DNA of 24,443 nucleotides from an uncultured Bacteroidales bacterium (lineage in GTDB: Bacteria > Bacteroidota > Bacteroidia > Bacteroidales > Paludibacteraceae), in NCBI GenBank assembly GCA_937892015.1, contig CALAUY010000008.1, positions 1-24,443 of the forward strand, given 5' to 3'. Positions within the stretch are counted from its first letter, which is position 1; every line of letters begins with the position of its first letter. Below the pieces are notes generated by a model. The model saw only the letters and a list, made by a program, of their open reading frames with translations. It did no database searches and was not told where the DNA came from. Positions 1-7,682 of the stretch are shown piece after piece. The position numbers and the translations under genes were made by a program.

Positions 1-72
1 ATACCCCTCCCCCGCAAGCGGGACCTCCCCTACCTTAGGGGAGGAGTCAGATTAGTACTGAAGCTGAGGAAC
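1..72. repeat. GC-rich double-hairpin intergenic repeat, copy 1 (cut by window edge)
   Basis: Bases 1-47 are identical to 9815-9861, and most of them match the reverse complement of 21899-21942. Two hairpins are visible: CCCGC-AA-GCGGG at 11-22, and CCTCCCCTA / TAGGGGAGG at 24-32 and 36-44 with a 3-nt loop. The homology with the 21.9 kb copy continues for about 25 more bases (ATTAGTA...GAAGCTGAGG here against ATTAGTATCGAAAGCTGAGG there). The copy starts exactly at the window edge and is probably truncated. It lies downstream of the MMPL gene stop, so its second hairpin could also end the nine-gene transcript; that role is inferred. Confidence 0.85.
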
Positions 73-110
73 TCGTCCACCAGTACATTTGTCTGCACTC
101 CTGCACTCCT

Positions 111-146
111 AATTTACAAATTTACAAATTTTTAATTTACAAATTG
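111..146. repeat. AT-rich octamer repeat (AATTTACA)n
   Basis: Three copies of AATTTACA sit at 111-118, 119-126 and 134-141, followed by AATTG. The same octamer occurs once near 9787 and near 22008 and 22060, always inside repeat islands. Nothing else is seen in 73-171 apart from a small duplication of CTGCACTC. Confidence 0.7.
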
Positions 147-171
147 TTCTATTTTCCCCGTGTTCTTTGAC

Positions 172-2379
172 TTATTGTTCTTTGGGCTTGTGTAGTTTCA
201 GCAGCATGGGTGGGATGAACCACGCCATCACAACGACGCAGGTCATGCCAATGAGAGTGACAGCTCCAAGCGAGTGCATTGCAGGGTGTCGCGCAAAAAG
301 CAGCACACCGATGGAGACAAGCATGATGAGTGCGCTCAAGAGAATCGATTGCCCGAACTGCGGCAGCATCTTCTGCCCTGTCCGGCGTTCGTAAAGAGCC
401 CCCTCGAGCACGAAAATCGTGTAGTCGTCGCCCTGCCCGAAGATGAACGTGGCGAGGATGATGTTGACGATATTGAACTGTAAACCTGTCAGTTGCATGA
501 TGCCGAGAATCCAGAGCCACGCAACGAGCATCGGAGCAAAGGCGATGAGTGCCAGGCGTAAACTGCGAAAACTGATGACAAGAAAAACGAACACGATGAG
601 TGAACAGACGAGTCCCAGATAGTCGAAATTGTCGGAGAGCGCTTGCGTCATGTGGCGGTTGAGTGCATCGGTGTCCATGCGTCCCGGAAAACACTGTGCG
701 AGCGGCGCATCGGTCTCGGGGCAACGGATGTGTTGCTCAAAATCCGCAAACGCATCGGCCCGAAAACCCGTCTCCTGTGCCGCTTGACGAAATTCGGCCA
801 ACAGCGCATCCACATCTTTGTCTGCCCACCAATCGTTCCATAGAGCCTCTCTGCGCGCCAACTCGGCTCGTGCTGACGATGCCAGATAAGCCTCATCAGC
901 GTACTGCGCTTGGTCGGCTGCAAACTGCGCAAAATGGGCAAAATCAGCACGTTGCTGCGCGGTCATGTAGTTGATGTGGGAGAGGTTAGTATCGAACCGC
1001 GGTTCGTTGCGGTGAACCACCAACAGCATGGCAAAAACGACCGTGAGAACGGTTATCACGCTCGGGACAAGGTACGCTCGGCTATTTTGTGTACATCGGT
1101 TGGCTTCCATATATCGACGACGTCCCGTGAGTCGTATCTCGCGCAGCGGAGTCTTCTCGGCCGACATCAGTTGTGGCAGGAAAAAGATGCAGAACACGAT
1201 GGTGCCGAGCAGCATTGAGGCGGCGAAAATACCGAGGTCACGCAATGCCGTGGCACGAATAGGCAGCAAGGCCATGAACGCACCGACAGTGGTGATGTTG
1301 CCGATAAGTAGCGGCGAGAGAACCTCTTCGAGCGTCTGTCGGACGGAAGTGGTGTATCGCTGATGAACCAGCAGATGCAGCGGGTAGTTGACAGCCAGGC
1401 CTATGATGACACTGCCGATGCCGAGCACGATGGCCGACACCTGTCCCACGCAGAGACGCAGCATCGACATCCCGCAAAGCCATCCAAAAGCGACGCTGAG
1501 GAGGATGAGCAGGATATCACGTTTGCGGGGAAAAGAGTAGAGTAGCAGCAGCGTGATGAGGATAGTGGAGAGTACGATGGCGAGTAGCGAGTCGTTCTTG
1601 ATGCGTCGCGCGTTTCCCACAGCGATGACAGGTGCTCCCAATAGACGGATGTCCATCGACGGGAAAAGTTCCGACAACGTGCCGACAACGGCCTGCAAAG
1701 AATCGACCAACCCTGCGTTTTTCAGCGATTCGGTACTGCCATATGGCGAGTCGTAGAAAGCGTACGCCTGCTTTTGGTCGGCAGACATCATGTACCCGTC
1801 GTAAGACGTGAAAGCGGCAGATGCACCGGCATACTGACCCGTTGCACCGGCGGAAAGCGGGAAGAGGCGAAGCGGGTCACCGGCAATCACCTGCCGAAGA
1901 GCACCACTGCCGGGCATCGAGAGGAGCTGTCGGTCGGTCGTCAACGCGTGACGAAACCCCTCGGGTGTGAAGAGCGTGTCGAGGCGCGTGTAGTCAGAAT
2001 CGGTGAGGAAAAGCGGCGCATGCGCCTGCACAAAACGCAGTCGTTCCACAAAAGCCTCTACATCGACTTCGGTGGTGATGTAGTCACTTGAGAGTCCCGT
2101 TGCAACTGCTTCTGATTCAAACCTATCCACCGCATTGCACAGACTGTCGGGAGATGCACCCTCGAAGATGACGACGATACGTGCGGCATCGCTCATCTGC
2201 TCATAGACGGCCATCGATTCGCTGTACTCGTCGTCGGTGGGCATGAAATCCGAGATATCCTCTTTGTATTGCAGTCCGGAGGCGGCAAACAGCATGAGTG
2301 CGATAATCGCCAAGAGCAATCCCCACGTCAGCGCGCTGTGACGTTGCAGGTAGTCATATATGCGCAACAAACGGTTCAT
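172..2379 (-). CDS. MMPL/RND-superfamily exporter
   Basis: This 735-residue inner-membrane protein has the two-half layout of MMPL/RND transporters, which use proton-motive force to export lipid-like or hydrophobic molecules. TM1 is at about residues 15-34, followed by a large extracytoplasmic domain to about 260, TM2-6 to about 410, TM7 at about 435-453, a second loop to about 590, and a final five-helix bundle to about 728. The motif FGQGDDYTIF (647-656) matches the Gly/Asp-Tyr signature in the second-half transmembrane bundle of MmpL-type proteins. The ATG overlaps the ligase stop as ATGA. It is the last gene of the nine-gene unit and ends about 125 bases from a hairpin repeat. Together with the LolA-like, glycosyltransferase and ligase genes it resembles exporters of aryl-polyene/flexirubin loci. 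The substrate is inferred only. Confidence 0.9.
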   Translation of the reverse strand: MNRLLRIYDYLQRHSALTWGLLLAIIALMLFAASGLQYKEDISDFMPTDDEYSESMAVYEQMSDAARIVVIFEGASPDSLCNAVDRFESEAVATGLSSDYITTEVDVEAFVERLRFVQAHAPLFLTDSDYTRLDTLFTPEGFRHALTTDRQLLSMPGSGALRQVIAGDPLRLFPLSAGATGQYAGASAAFTSYDGYMMSADQKQAYAFYDSPYGSTESLKNAGLVDSLQAVVGTLSELFPSMDIRLLGAPVIAVGNARRIKNDSLLAIVLSTILITLLLLYSFPRKRDILLILLSVAFGWLCGMSMLRLCVGQVSAIVLGIGSVIIGLAVNYPLHLLVHQRYTTSVRQTLEEVLSPLLIGNITTVGAFMALLPIRATALRDLGIFAASMLLGTIVFCIFFLPQLMSAEKTPLREIRLTGRRRYMEANRCTQNSRAYLVPSVITVLTVVFAMLLVVHRNEPRFDTNLSHINYMTAQQRADFAHFAQFAADQAQYADEAYLASSARAELARREALWNDWWADKDVDALLAEFRQAAQETGFRADAFADFEQHIRCPETDAPLAQCFPGRMDTDALNRHMTQALSDNFDYLGLVCSLIVFVFLVISFRSLRLALIAFAPMLVAWLWILGIMQLTGLQFNIVNIILATFIFGQGDDYTIFVLEGALYERRTGQKMLPQFGQSILLSALIMLVSIGVLLFARHPAMHSLGAVTLIGMTCVVVMAWFIPPMLLKLHKPKEQ

Positions 2380-3677
2380 CGCCGGCGTTCATCAATGAAT
2401 TTCACGGGTTTGCGACTGCCCGCGGGGTTGTTAATCTGCGCAATCACGTCGGCCGGCAGAATCTCCACGATGGGCGCAACGCGCAAACGCGAACGGAAAT
2501 GGTCTTTCAGCTCCTTGATGATGTTGTCACTCGACTGTACCACATTGTTTTTCAGACCGATGCGCACAACCACTTCATCGGTGCCGGCCATCGAATCGCG
2601 CACCACGACGACAAAGTTTTGGACGTAATCGACCGATGCGAGCACATCGTTGATTGCAGGCGGATAGATAGTGGTTCCTTTGAGTTTAATCATGTTGTTC
2701 TTGCGCCCGACAAGCGGCGACAGTCGGTAACTATTGCGTCCACACGGACACTGTTCGGTCAACTTCGCGGCGATGTCGCCCGTCTTGAACCTAAGTAGCG
2801 GCATCGCTTCCACTCCGAGCGTGGTCACTACCACTTCTCCCGGCTCTCCGTCGGGCATCTCGCGACCATCGTCACCGATAATCTCCACGATAATCAGTTC
2901 GGGGTGCACATGTCCGCCTCGACCATGTTGGCACTCACTGAACGTGGCACTCATTTCGGTGCTGCTGTATGTTGCGAAAAGCGATACTTCAGGCCACAAA
3001 TCATGGATTCGCAGTCCGAGTATATTGAGCGTAAGGTCTTGATTACGAAGTCCCTCGCCGATTCCGATGATGCGTTTGACGGACGAGTGTCGGTAGTCAA
3101 TATGATTAGCTCGTGCGTACTCTATCAGACGCAAGATGAACGATGGCACGCACATGATGGTGTCGGGTTGCAGACGACGAATAGTGTCCCATTGCAGTTC
3201 CGGATTGCCATTGCCGACGCGCACAATGCCGGCACCCAGTGCACGCAGTCCGAGGAAATAGGCCATGCCCGCCATGAAACGTTTGTCGAGCGTCGTCATC
3301 AGTTGCACGACACTCTTGTTTGTCACGCCCGCGCACGCGAACGATTTCTGTTCGTTGAACGCCAGACGCTGCAAGTCTTTTTCGGAACAAGCGAACGTGA
3401 CCGGGTCGCCCAACGTGCCGCTCGTGGTGACATAATCGATGATTTGCTCTTTTGGACAGCAGAGAAAATCGGCGTTAAGCAACTGCAAGTCCTGCTTCTC
3501 GGTAAAAGGCAGACGCTTGAGGTCCGCAATGGTCTGAACGGACTGCGGGTCGATATGATGTTCGGCAAACATGCGTTGATAGTAGGGCGAATGTTCGGCC
3601 AGATAAAGCATCTGTTGGCGGAGTAACTGTTCTTGCAAACGCCGGATATCTTCTTTCGATTGGTATTCTATGTCCAT
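2376..3677 (-). CDS. PaaK-like acyl/aryl-CoA ligase (AMP-forming)
   Basis: This is a 433-residue adenylate-forming enzyme of the phenylacetate-CoA ligase type. It would activate a carboxylic acid through an acyl-AMP. Visible motifs: phosphate loop TSGTLGDP (85-92), YSSTE (237-241), RFKTGD (296-301), CPCG (310-313), the hinge region GRKNNMIKLKG (324-334), and C-terminal lysines 423/426 in the position of the adenylation-domain lysine. The reading frame stays open upstream to 3866, but those residues lie inside the glycosyltransferase gene. I chose the ATG at 3677 because the protein then starts like the family (MDIEYQSKED) and overlaps the upstream stop by only 10 nt. Its stop overlaps the MMPL start. 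In related loci such ligases supply an aryl or acyl starter. Here the acid is unknown and no carrier protein is encoded in the window. Confidence 0.9.
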   Translation of the reverse strand: MDIEYQSKEDIRRLQEQLLRQQMLYLAEHSPYYQRMFAEHHIDPQSVQTIADLKRLPFTEKQDLQLLNADFLCCPKEQIIDYVTTSGTLGDPVTFACSEKDLQRLAFNEQKSFACAGVTNKSVVQLMTTLDKRFMAGMAYFLGLRALGAGIVRVGNGNPELQWDTIRRLQPDTIMCVPSFILRLIEYARANHIDYRHSSVKRIIGIGEGLRNQDLTLNILGLRIHDLWPEVSLFATYSSTEMSATFSECQHGRGGHVHPELIIVEIIGDDGREMPDGEPGEVVVTTLGVEAMPLLRFKTGDIAAKLTEQCPCGRNSYRLSPLVGRKNNMIKLKGTTIYPPAINDVLASVDYVQNFVVVVRDSMAGTDEVVVRIGLKNNVVQSSDNIIKELKDHFRSRLRVAPIVEILPADVIAQINNPAGSRKPVKFIDERRR

Positions 3678-4432
3678 CGGGTTGCGTGTGTTAGGGTGTG
3701 AAACAATCGTCGTGGCAGACCATAAACAAGGGCGAGCAGGCAGAGTAGGGTGTTCAGGAGCGAGATGCGGGCGAAATCGTACGCCGGTCGGAAATGACTG
3801 ACACGCTCGTTCTGCGGGGGATAATAGACCCGCACGTTCACCGGCACAATAGGAACGCCTGCCCATGCGGAGAAAACGAGGAGCGTCAGTTCGGCTTCAT
3901 ATCGCGCCGTCATCCATCGCTCACCGTGCAGATTATCAAGCGGGTACAGACGAAAACCGGACTGTGTGTCGGGCAAGCGAAGACCTGTCTGGACAGCGAA
4001 CCAGAAATTGCTGAATCGGTTGGCGAACGTGTTCTGCGCGGGCATGTTGTCTTGTTTGAGCAGCCGACTGCCAAGGATGATAGCGTCCGGTTGTGCCATA
4101 TGTGCCTCCACGAGAAGCGGTATATCTTCAGGATAATGTTGCCCGTCGGCATCGATGGTGATGGCGTGCGTGAATCCCATCCGGCGCGCCGTATCCATAC
4201 CCAGATGCAGCGCAACACCCTTGCCACGATTGGTGTCGCTCATGACCACTGTCAATCGTTCAGGTTGCTTGGACTGTTCTGCCCGAAGTAAGTCGGTCGT
4301 TGCATCAGTTGAGCCGTCCACAACGACGATGAGGTGCTCTATTTCCGCGAGCACGCGTCGCACCACATCGATGATAGTACCGCCATTGTTGTACGTCGGA
4401 ACGATGGCACATATGGAAGGAGTCGCACTCAT
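3668..4432 (-). CDS. Family 2 glycosyltransferase (DPM1/dolichyl-phosphate-sugar synthase-like)
   Basis: This 254-residue GT-A fold enzyme would transfer a sugar from a nucleotide sugar to a lipid or polyprenyl-type acceptor at the inner membrane face. Motifs: VPTYNNGGTI (11-20), DGSTD (39-43) in the nucleotide-binding site, the metal-binding DADG (94-97), and DTQSGFR (155-161), which is characteristic of this DPM1-like subgroup. A hydrophobic stretch at about 223-238 flanked by arginines probably anchors it to the membrane. The start overlaps the LolA-like stop by 4 nt and the stop overlaps the ligase start by 10 nt, so translation is likely coupled. Its placement between a LolA-like carrier and a CoA ligase suggests it modifies the molecule that the MMPL pump exports. 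That is inference. Confidence 0.9.
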   Translation of the reverse strand: MSATPSICAIVPTYNNGGTIIDVVRRVLAEIEHLIVVVDGSTDATTDLLRAEQSKQPERLTVVMSDTNRGKGVALHLGMDTARRMGFTHAITIDADGQHYPEDIPLLVEAHMAQPDAIILGSRLLKQDNMPAQNTFANRFSNFWFAVQTGLRLPDTQSGFRLYPLDNLHGERWMTARYEAELTLLVFSAWAGVPIVPVNVRVYYPPQNERVSHFRPAYDFARISLLNTLLCLLALVYGLPRRLFHTLTHATRWT

Positions 4433-4884
4433 TGCGTTTGGGCTTGCATGTTCTCAAAAAAGATGTGCGTCACGTCTCCGCTCGGCTCGTGCATCACCAC
4501 CTCTTCGGCAATGCCGCGGGCATCTAAACGTACTTCAATGCGGTCGAACCACTTGCTCATGCGTGCTTTCTTGGGTGTCAGGATGAAACCGTCAGACGTC
4601 TGCATCACGGCAAAATCGTCGTTATCGGTAAAAAGCGAGCCGCCGACAGCACCGCTGATGAAGCGCAGAACAGGTGCGGGCAAGTCAGCTGCTGAACCGC
4701 TGTCGTACTGCCAGAGGACGTGGTCGGGAGCATCGAACGTGAAACGACCCGTTTCCACTGCCGGCTCGGCAAACAGAGCACTCTCACGCACTTGGCGAAA
4801 ACGCCCGTCGATGTGCGCGAAAGTCTGTCCCGCACATGTGCCCGCAAGCACTACGAACAAGGATATGAGTGCCTGGCGTTTCAT
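4429..4884 (-). CDS. LolA-like outer-membrane lipoprotein carrier-type secreted protein
   Basis: This 151-residue protein has a Sec signal peptide (about 1-19, core LISLFVVLAG; the Cys at 17 lacks a proper lipobox). A compact beta-rich domain follows. The pattern FRQVR...L..P....GRFTFDAPDHVLWQY resembles the LolA N-terminal half, in which a hydrophobic cavity carries lipoprotein acyl chains across the periplasm. At 151 residues it is shorter than housekeeping LolA (about 200). It overlaps both neighbours by 4 nt. LolA-like proteins next to MMPL exporters and GT2 enzymes are a feature of aryl-polyene-type clusters, where a dedicated periplasmic carrier is presumed. I judge this a specialised paralogue, not the cell's only LolA. 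Confidence 0.75.
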   Translation of the reverse strand: MKRQALISLFVVLAGTCAGQTFAHIDGRFRQVRESALFAEPAVETGRFTFDAPDHVLWQYDSGSAADLPAPVLRFISGAVGGSLFTDNDDFAVMQTSDGFILTPKKARMSKWFDRIEVRLDARGIAEEVVMHEPSGDVTHIFFENMQAQTQ

Positions 4885-5663
4885 CTGTTGTCAATGAACT
4901 TCATTTTGCGCATGACGAAGAAAACGAGCCGGTCGGGCAGGTGCTTGAGGATAGGAACTATCAGGTACGACCACGCTCCGGCCAGATACACTTTGCGGCG
5001 GGTTCGGAAGAGTTTCTTGAGTGCACGACGCACCAGCACATCGGGCTCCATCGTGATACCGACACGCAAAAGCAGCCGTCCGAATCGCTCGGGAAAAGGC
5101 AGCAGTCCCGTGTTGGTTGAACCGGGTGCAACGGCCAGTACGTGCACGCCGTACGGTTGCAGTTCGTACCAAAGCGAACGACTGAACTGAAGCACGTAGT
5201 TCTTGGTGGCGTTATAGAGTTGGATAGTAGGCAGAGCCGTCCATGCCGTCATGCTCGACATGTTGATAATGAACCCTTTGCCGCGCGTCTTCATTGTCTC
5301 ACCGAAGAGTCGGCAGAGCTTGGTCATCGTCACGACATGCAGTTGCAGAAGCGTCTCCATTCGCCGGATGTCGGTGCGAGTGAGTACATCGAAAATGAGC
5401 ATTCCCGCGTTGTTCACGAGCACCTCCACGTCCATCTGTCGTTCTTGTGCAAAAGCGAAGAGCTGCTCGGCCGCATCGGGCAGAGCGAGGTTGATGTCCA
5501 ACGACCACGTCTGTACACCATGCCGGGCGTGAATATCATCGGCCACTTGCTGCAACTGCACCGGCTGATTGCTGACGAGCAACAGGTCGTAACCATACTG
5601 CGCGAGCTGTTCGGCATAATGAACGCCGATGCCGCTACTGGCTCCTGTGACGATTGCTACCAT
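4881..5663 (-). CDS. Short-chain dehydrogenase/reductase (classical SDR)
   Basis: This is a 260-residue NAD(P)-dependent oxidoreductase. The Rossmann glycine motif TGASSGIG is at 6-13 and NNAG at 84-87. The catalytic residues are Ser137, Tyr150 and Lys154 (YNATK), and the PG of the cofactor loop is at 180-181. The C-terminal part (about 215-260) is basic and hydrophobic, with the segment AWSYLIVPIL, which suggests membrane association and a lipid-like substrate. It starts 3 nt after the S41 peptidase stop and overlaps the LolA-like gene by 4 nt. It could reduce a 3-keto or aldehyde group on the compound handled by the neighbouring ligase and exporter. The substrate cannot be read from the sequence. 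Confidence 0.9.
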   Translation of the reverse strand: MVAIVTGASSGIGVHYAEQLAQYGYDLLLVSNQPVQLQQVADDIHARHGVQTWSLDINLALPDAAEQLFAFAQERQMDVEVLVNNAGMLIFDVLTRTDIRRMETLLQLHVVTMTKLCRLFGETMKTRGKGFIINMSSMTAWTALPTIQLYNATKNYVLQFSRSLWYELQPYGVHVLAVAPGSTNTGLLPFPERFGRLLLRVGITMEPDVLVRRALKKLFRTRRKVYLAGAWSYLIVPILKHLPDRLVFFVMRKMKFIDNR

Positions 5664-5666
5664 CTC

Positions 5667-7226
5667 TTAATGCATTGATTGATTGTGAATCGTTTCTATG
5701 GCTCGCAGCAGCACCGCATCGCGTCGCAAGGCAATGATAGCAGGAGCTGTCTGGTAGAAATAGCGCGACGCAATCTCACTCTCTAACGCCTCTTTCACGT
5801 CGTCTTGGTGCTTCCATAGTGCTGCATGATAATCGCTCGTGAGTTGGTCTTTCAGTTGCTCCAGATGCGCCACTGTGGTCGAGTCGAGGTCTTCCTGATG
5901 AGCAAAACGCAGCAGTTCACCAAAATAGCGCGAGGTCTCCGTCTCGTACGTGAAACCTTGCTCGGCAAGGAATTGCTCGAAATCGACCAGATCGAGGCTG
6001 TCCAACGCAAAGAACTGCCCGTTGTTGTCGCGGTCGAGTCGCGTGTCGAGCGGTGGAATGGAGTCGTGCTGACGATGGTAACGCGTTGCGTAGTCGAAAT
6101 AGCAGTGCTTGCGGTAGAGCGAGTAACTGATGTTCATCTTCGTGCTGTCCTCCTCGATGGCAATGTCCGGCTCCACGCCGATGCCCTGGATGCAACGACC
6201 TGACGGCAGGTAGTACTTGGCCGTGGTCACTTTGAGGTTGCCATCGTGCACCACTCTGCGGATGTTCTGCACGAGTCCCTTGCCAAACGTTTTCTCACCG
6301 ATGAGCGTGGCGCGACCGAGGTCTTGCAGCGAACCGCATAGAATCTCGGATGCAGAGGCCGAATGGTTATCGACGAGGATAGTGAGCGGCAGGGTGGGGA
6401 AGAGTGGGTCGGAAAGAGTCTTGTAGGTGCGTTGTGACGTTTCTGTCTTGCCTTTTGTTGTGACAATTATTGTCCCTTTGGGTACGAAATATCCGGCGAT
6501 AGTGAGTGCTTCGCTGATGAGTCCTCCGCCATTGCCGCGCAAGTCGATAATCAGTTGTCGGCAACCTTGTTCGTGACAGAGTGACTCGAGAGCGCGTCGG
6601 AAATCGCGGGAAGAATGCTCGGTAAATTCGGCAAAAGCAAGGTATCCGATGCTGTCGTTGAGCATTGCATAGTGGGACACTGTCGGCAGTTTGATTTCCT
6701 CGCGCACCACCTCTCGGATGAACGGTTTATCGACACCCTCTCGTTGCAACTTGATGCGAACGGTTGTTCCGGCTTTGCCGCGCAGCAATTCGCTCACTTC
6801 GGATGTCTTCTTGCCCGCACATTTCTTGCCGTCCACCTCCATGATGACATCGCCCGCAAGGATATCGTTGCGCTGTGCCGGCAGACCCGCGTACGGTTGC
6901 GAAACGACCACTTTCGCGGAGTCGTACTGCATGATGACAGCACCTATTCCGCCGTACTTGCCGGTGGTGAACATTTTCACTTGGTCGTTCTTGCGCGCGG
7001 GAATATAAACGGTGTACGGGTCAATCTGTTTGAGCATGGCCGTGATGGCCGTCTCAGTGAGCGCGTCGTAGTTGAGCGTATCGACATACCACATGTCAAC
7101 TTGCCGGAGCACGTCGTTGAAAATACTCAGGTTTTTTTCCACACGCGGCGACGAGTCGGTTGCCGACATTATCGTGCAACAGAGGAGCATCGCAAACGTG
7201 ATGAATATACGATGAAGGTGTTTCAT
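5667..7226 (-). CDS. S41 C-terminal processing peptidase with PDZ domain
   Basis: This is a 519-residue exported serine protease of the CtpA/Prc family. The signal peptide is at about 1-22 and the PDZ domain at about 88-165 (GGIGAVI and LAGDVIMEVDG). The S41 catalytic domain contains DLRGNGGG (228-235), nucleophile Ser291 in SASASEI, and general base Lys316 in TFGKG. The Ser-Lys spacing of 25 equals that of E. coli Prc (S430/K455). A C-terminal region of about 130 residues extends past the core, as is common in Bacteroidetes homologues. It acts in the periplasm on unfolded or tail-marked proteins. It begins 9 nt after the coaD stop; the coaD-S41 pairing recurs in Bacteroidales. Its presence in the exporter operon may be organisational, not functional. 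Confidence 0.95.
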   Translation of the reverse strand: MKHLHRIFITFAMLLCCTIMSATDSSPRVEKNLSIFNDVLRQVDMWYVDTLNYDALTETAITAMLKQIDPYTVYIPARKNDQVKMFTTGKYGGIGAVIMQYDSAKVVVSQPYAGLPAQRNDILAGDVIMEVDGKKCAGKKTSEVSELLRGKAGTTVRIKLQREGVDKPFIREVVREEIKLPTVSHYAMLNDSIGYLAFAEFTEHSSRDFRRALESLCHEQGCRQLIIDLRGNGGGLISEALTIAGYFVPKGTIIVTTKGKTETSQRTYKTLSDPLFPTLPLTILVDNHSASASEILCGSLQDLGRATLIGEKTFGKGLVQNIRRVVHDGNLKVTTAKYYLPSGRCIQGIGVEPDIAIEEDSTKMNISYSLYRKHCYFDYATRYHRQHDSIPPLDTRLDRDNNGQFFALDSLDLVDFEQFLAEQGFTYETETSRYFGELLRFAHQEDLDSTTVAHLEQLKDQLTSDYHAALWKHQDDVKEALESEIASRYFYQTAPAIIALRRDAVLLRAIETIHNQSMH

Positions 7227-7235
7227 TTTTTTTCG

Positions 7236-7682
7236 TTATTTTTTGTTCGGCAGATAGGGTGAAATGTCTTTTCCGTAACTGTACAAATCGCGTACCAAAC
7301 TGCTGGAGATATGTGCGTATTGTGGTTGCGTAAACAGCAGAACAGTCTCGATGCCCGACATTTGTCGGTTGGCTTCAGCACATGCTTTTTCGTATTCAAA
7401 ATCAACGGTTGTGCGAATGCCCCTTAGGATGTATTCAGCACCCGTTTCGCGAGCAAAATCCACTGTCAACTCATGATAGGTCTGCACCTGCACTTTCGGT
7501 TCGTCGGCAAACAAATCACGGATAGCGGCCACACGTTCGTCGGTAGAAAAAAGCGGCTTTTTTTGCGCATTAGTTCCTACGCCGATGATGATAGTATCGA
7601 AGAGCGGAAGAGCACGTCGAACGATGTCGTAATGACCGATAGTGAACGGGTCGAACGAACCCGGAAAAATGGCTTTTTTCAT
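7236..7682 (-). CDS. coaD: Phosphopantetheine adenylyltransferase
   Basis: This 148-residue cytoplasmic enzyme adenylates 4'-phosphopantetheine to dephospho-CoA, the penultimate and rate-influencing step of CoA synthesis. The nucleotidyltransferase signature GSFDPFTIGHYD (8-19, with His17 of the T/HxGH type) and the C-terminal ISSSLVRDL motif are intact. The length (about 150-165) is normal. Its start overlaps the acyltransferase stop by 4 nt. It sits between an acyltransferase and a unit containing an acyl-CoA ligase, so CoA supply is genetically linked to two CoA-thioester users. Confidence 0.97.
   Translation of the reverse strand: MKKAIFPGSFDPFTIGHYDIVRRALPLFDTIIIGVGTNAQKKPLFSTDERVAAIRDLFADEPKVQVQTYHELTVDFARETGAEYILRGIRTTVDFEYEKACAEANRQMSGIETVLLFTQPQYAHISSSLVRDLYSYGKDISPYLPNKK

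Noticed and set aside
1..171. End of an insertion sequence
   Set aside because: No transposase and no target duplication are visible. The same element recurs alone in other gaps.
2904..3626. 240-residue plus-strand open frame
   Set aside because: It lies antisense inside the PaaK-like ligase, whose motifs are intact. The translation shows no family features.
3678..3866. N-terminal extension of the ligase to 3866
   Set aside because: The extra 63 residues lie in the glycosyltransferase gene and look like frame-shifted coding sequence. The family start is at 3677.
6615..7262. 215-residue plus-strand open frame opposite the S41 peptidase
   Set aside because: The S41 PDZ and catalytic motifs are on the minus strand. 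The opposite frame is a codon-bias shadow.
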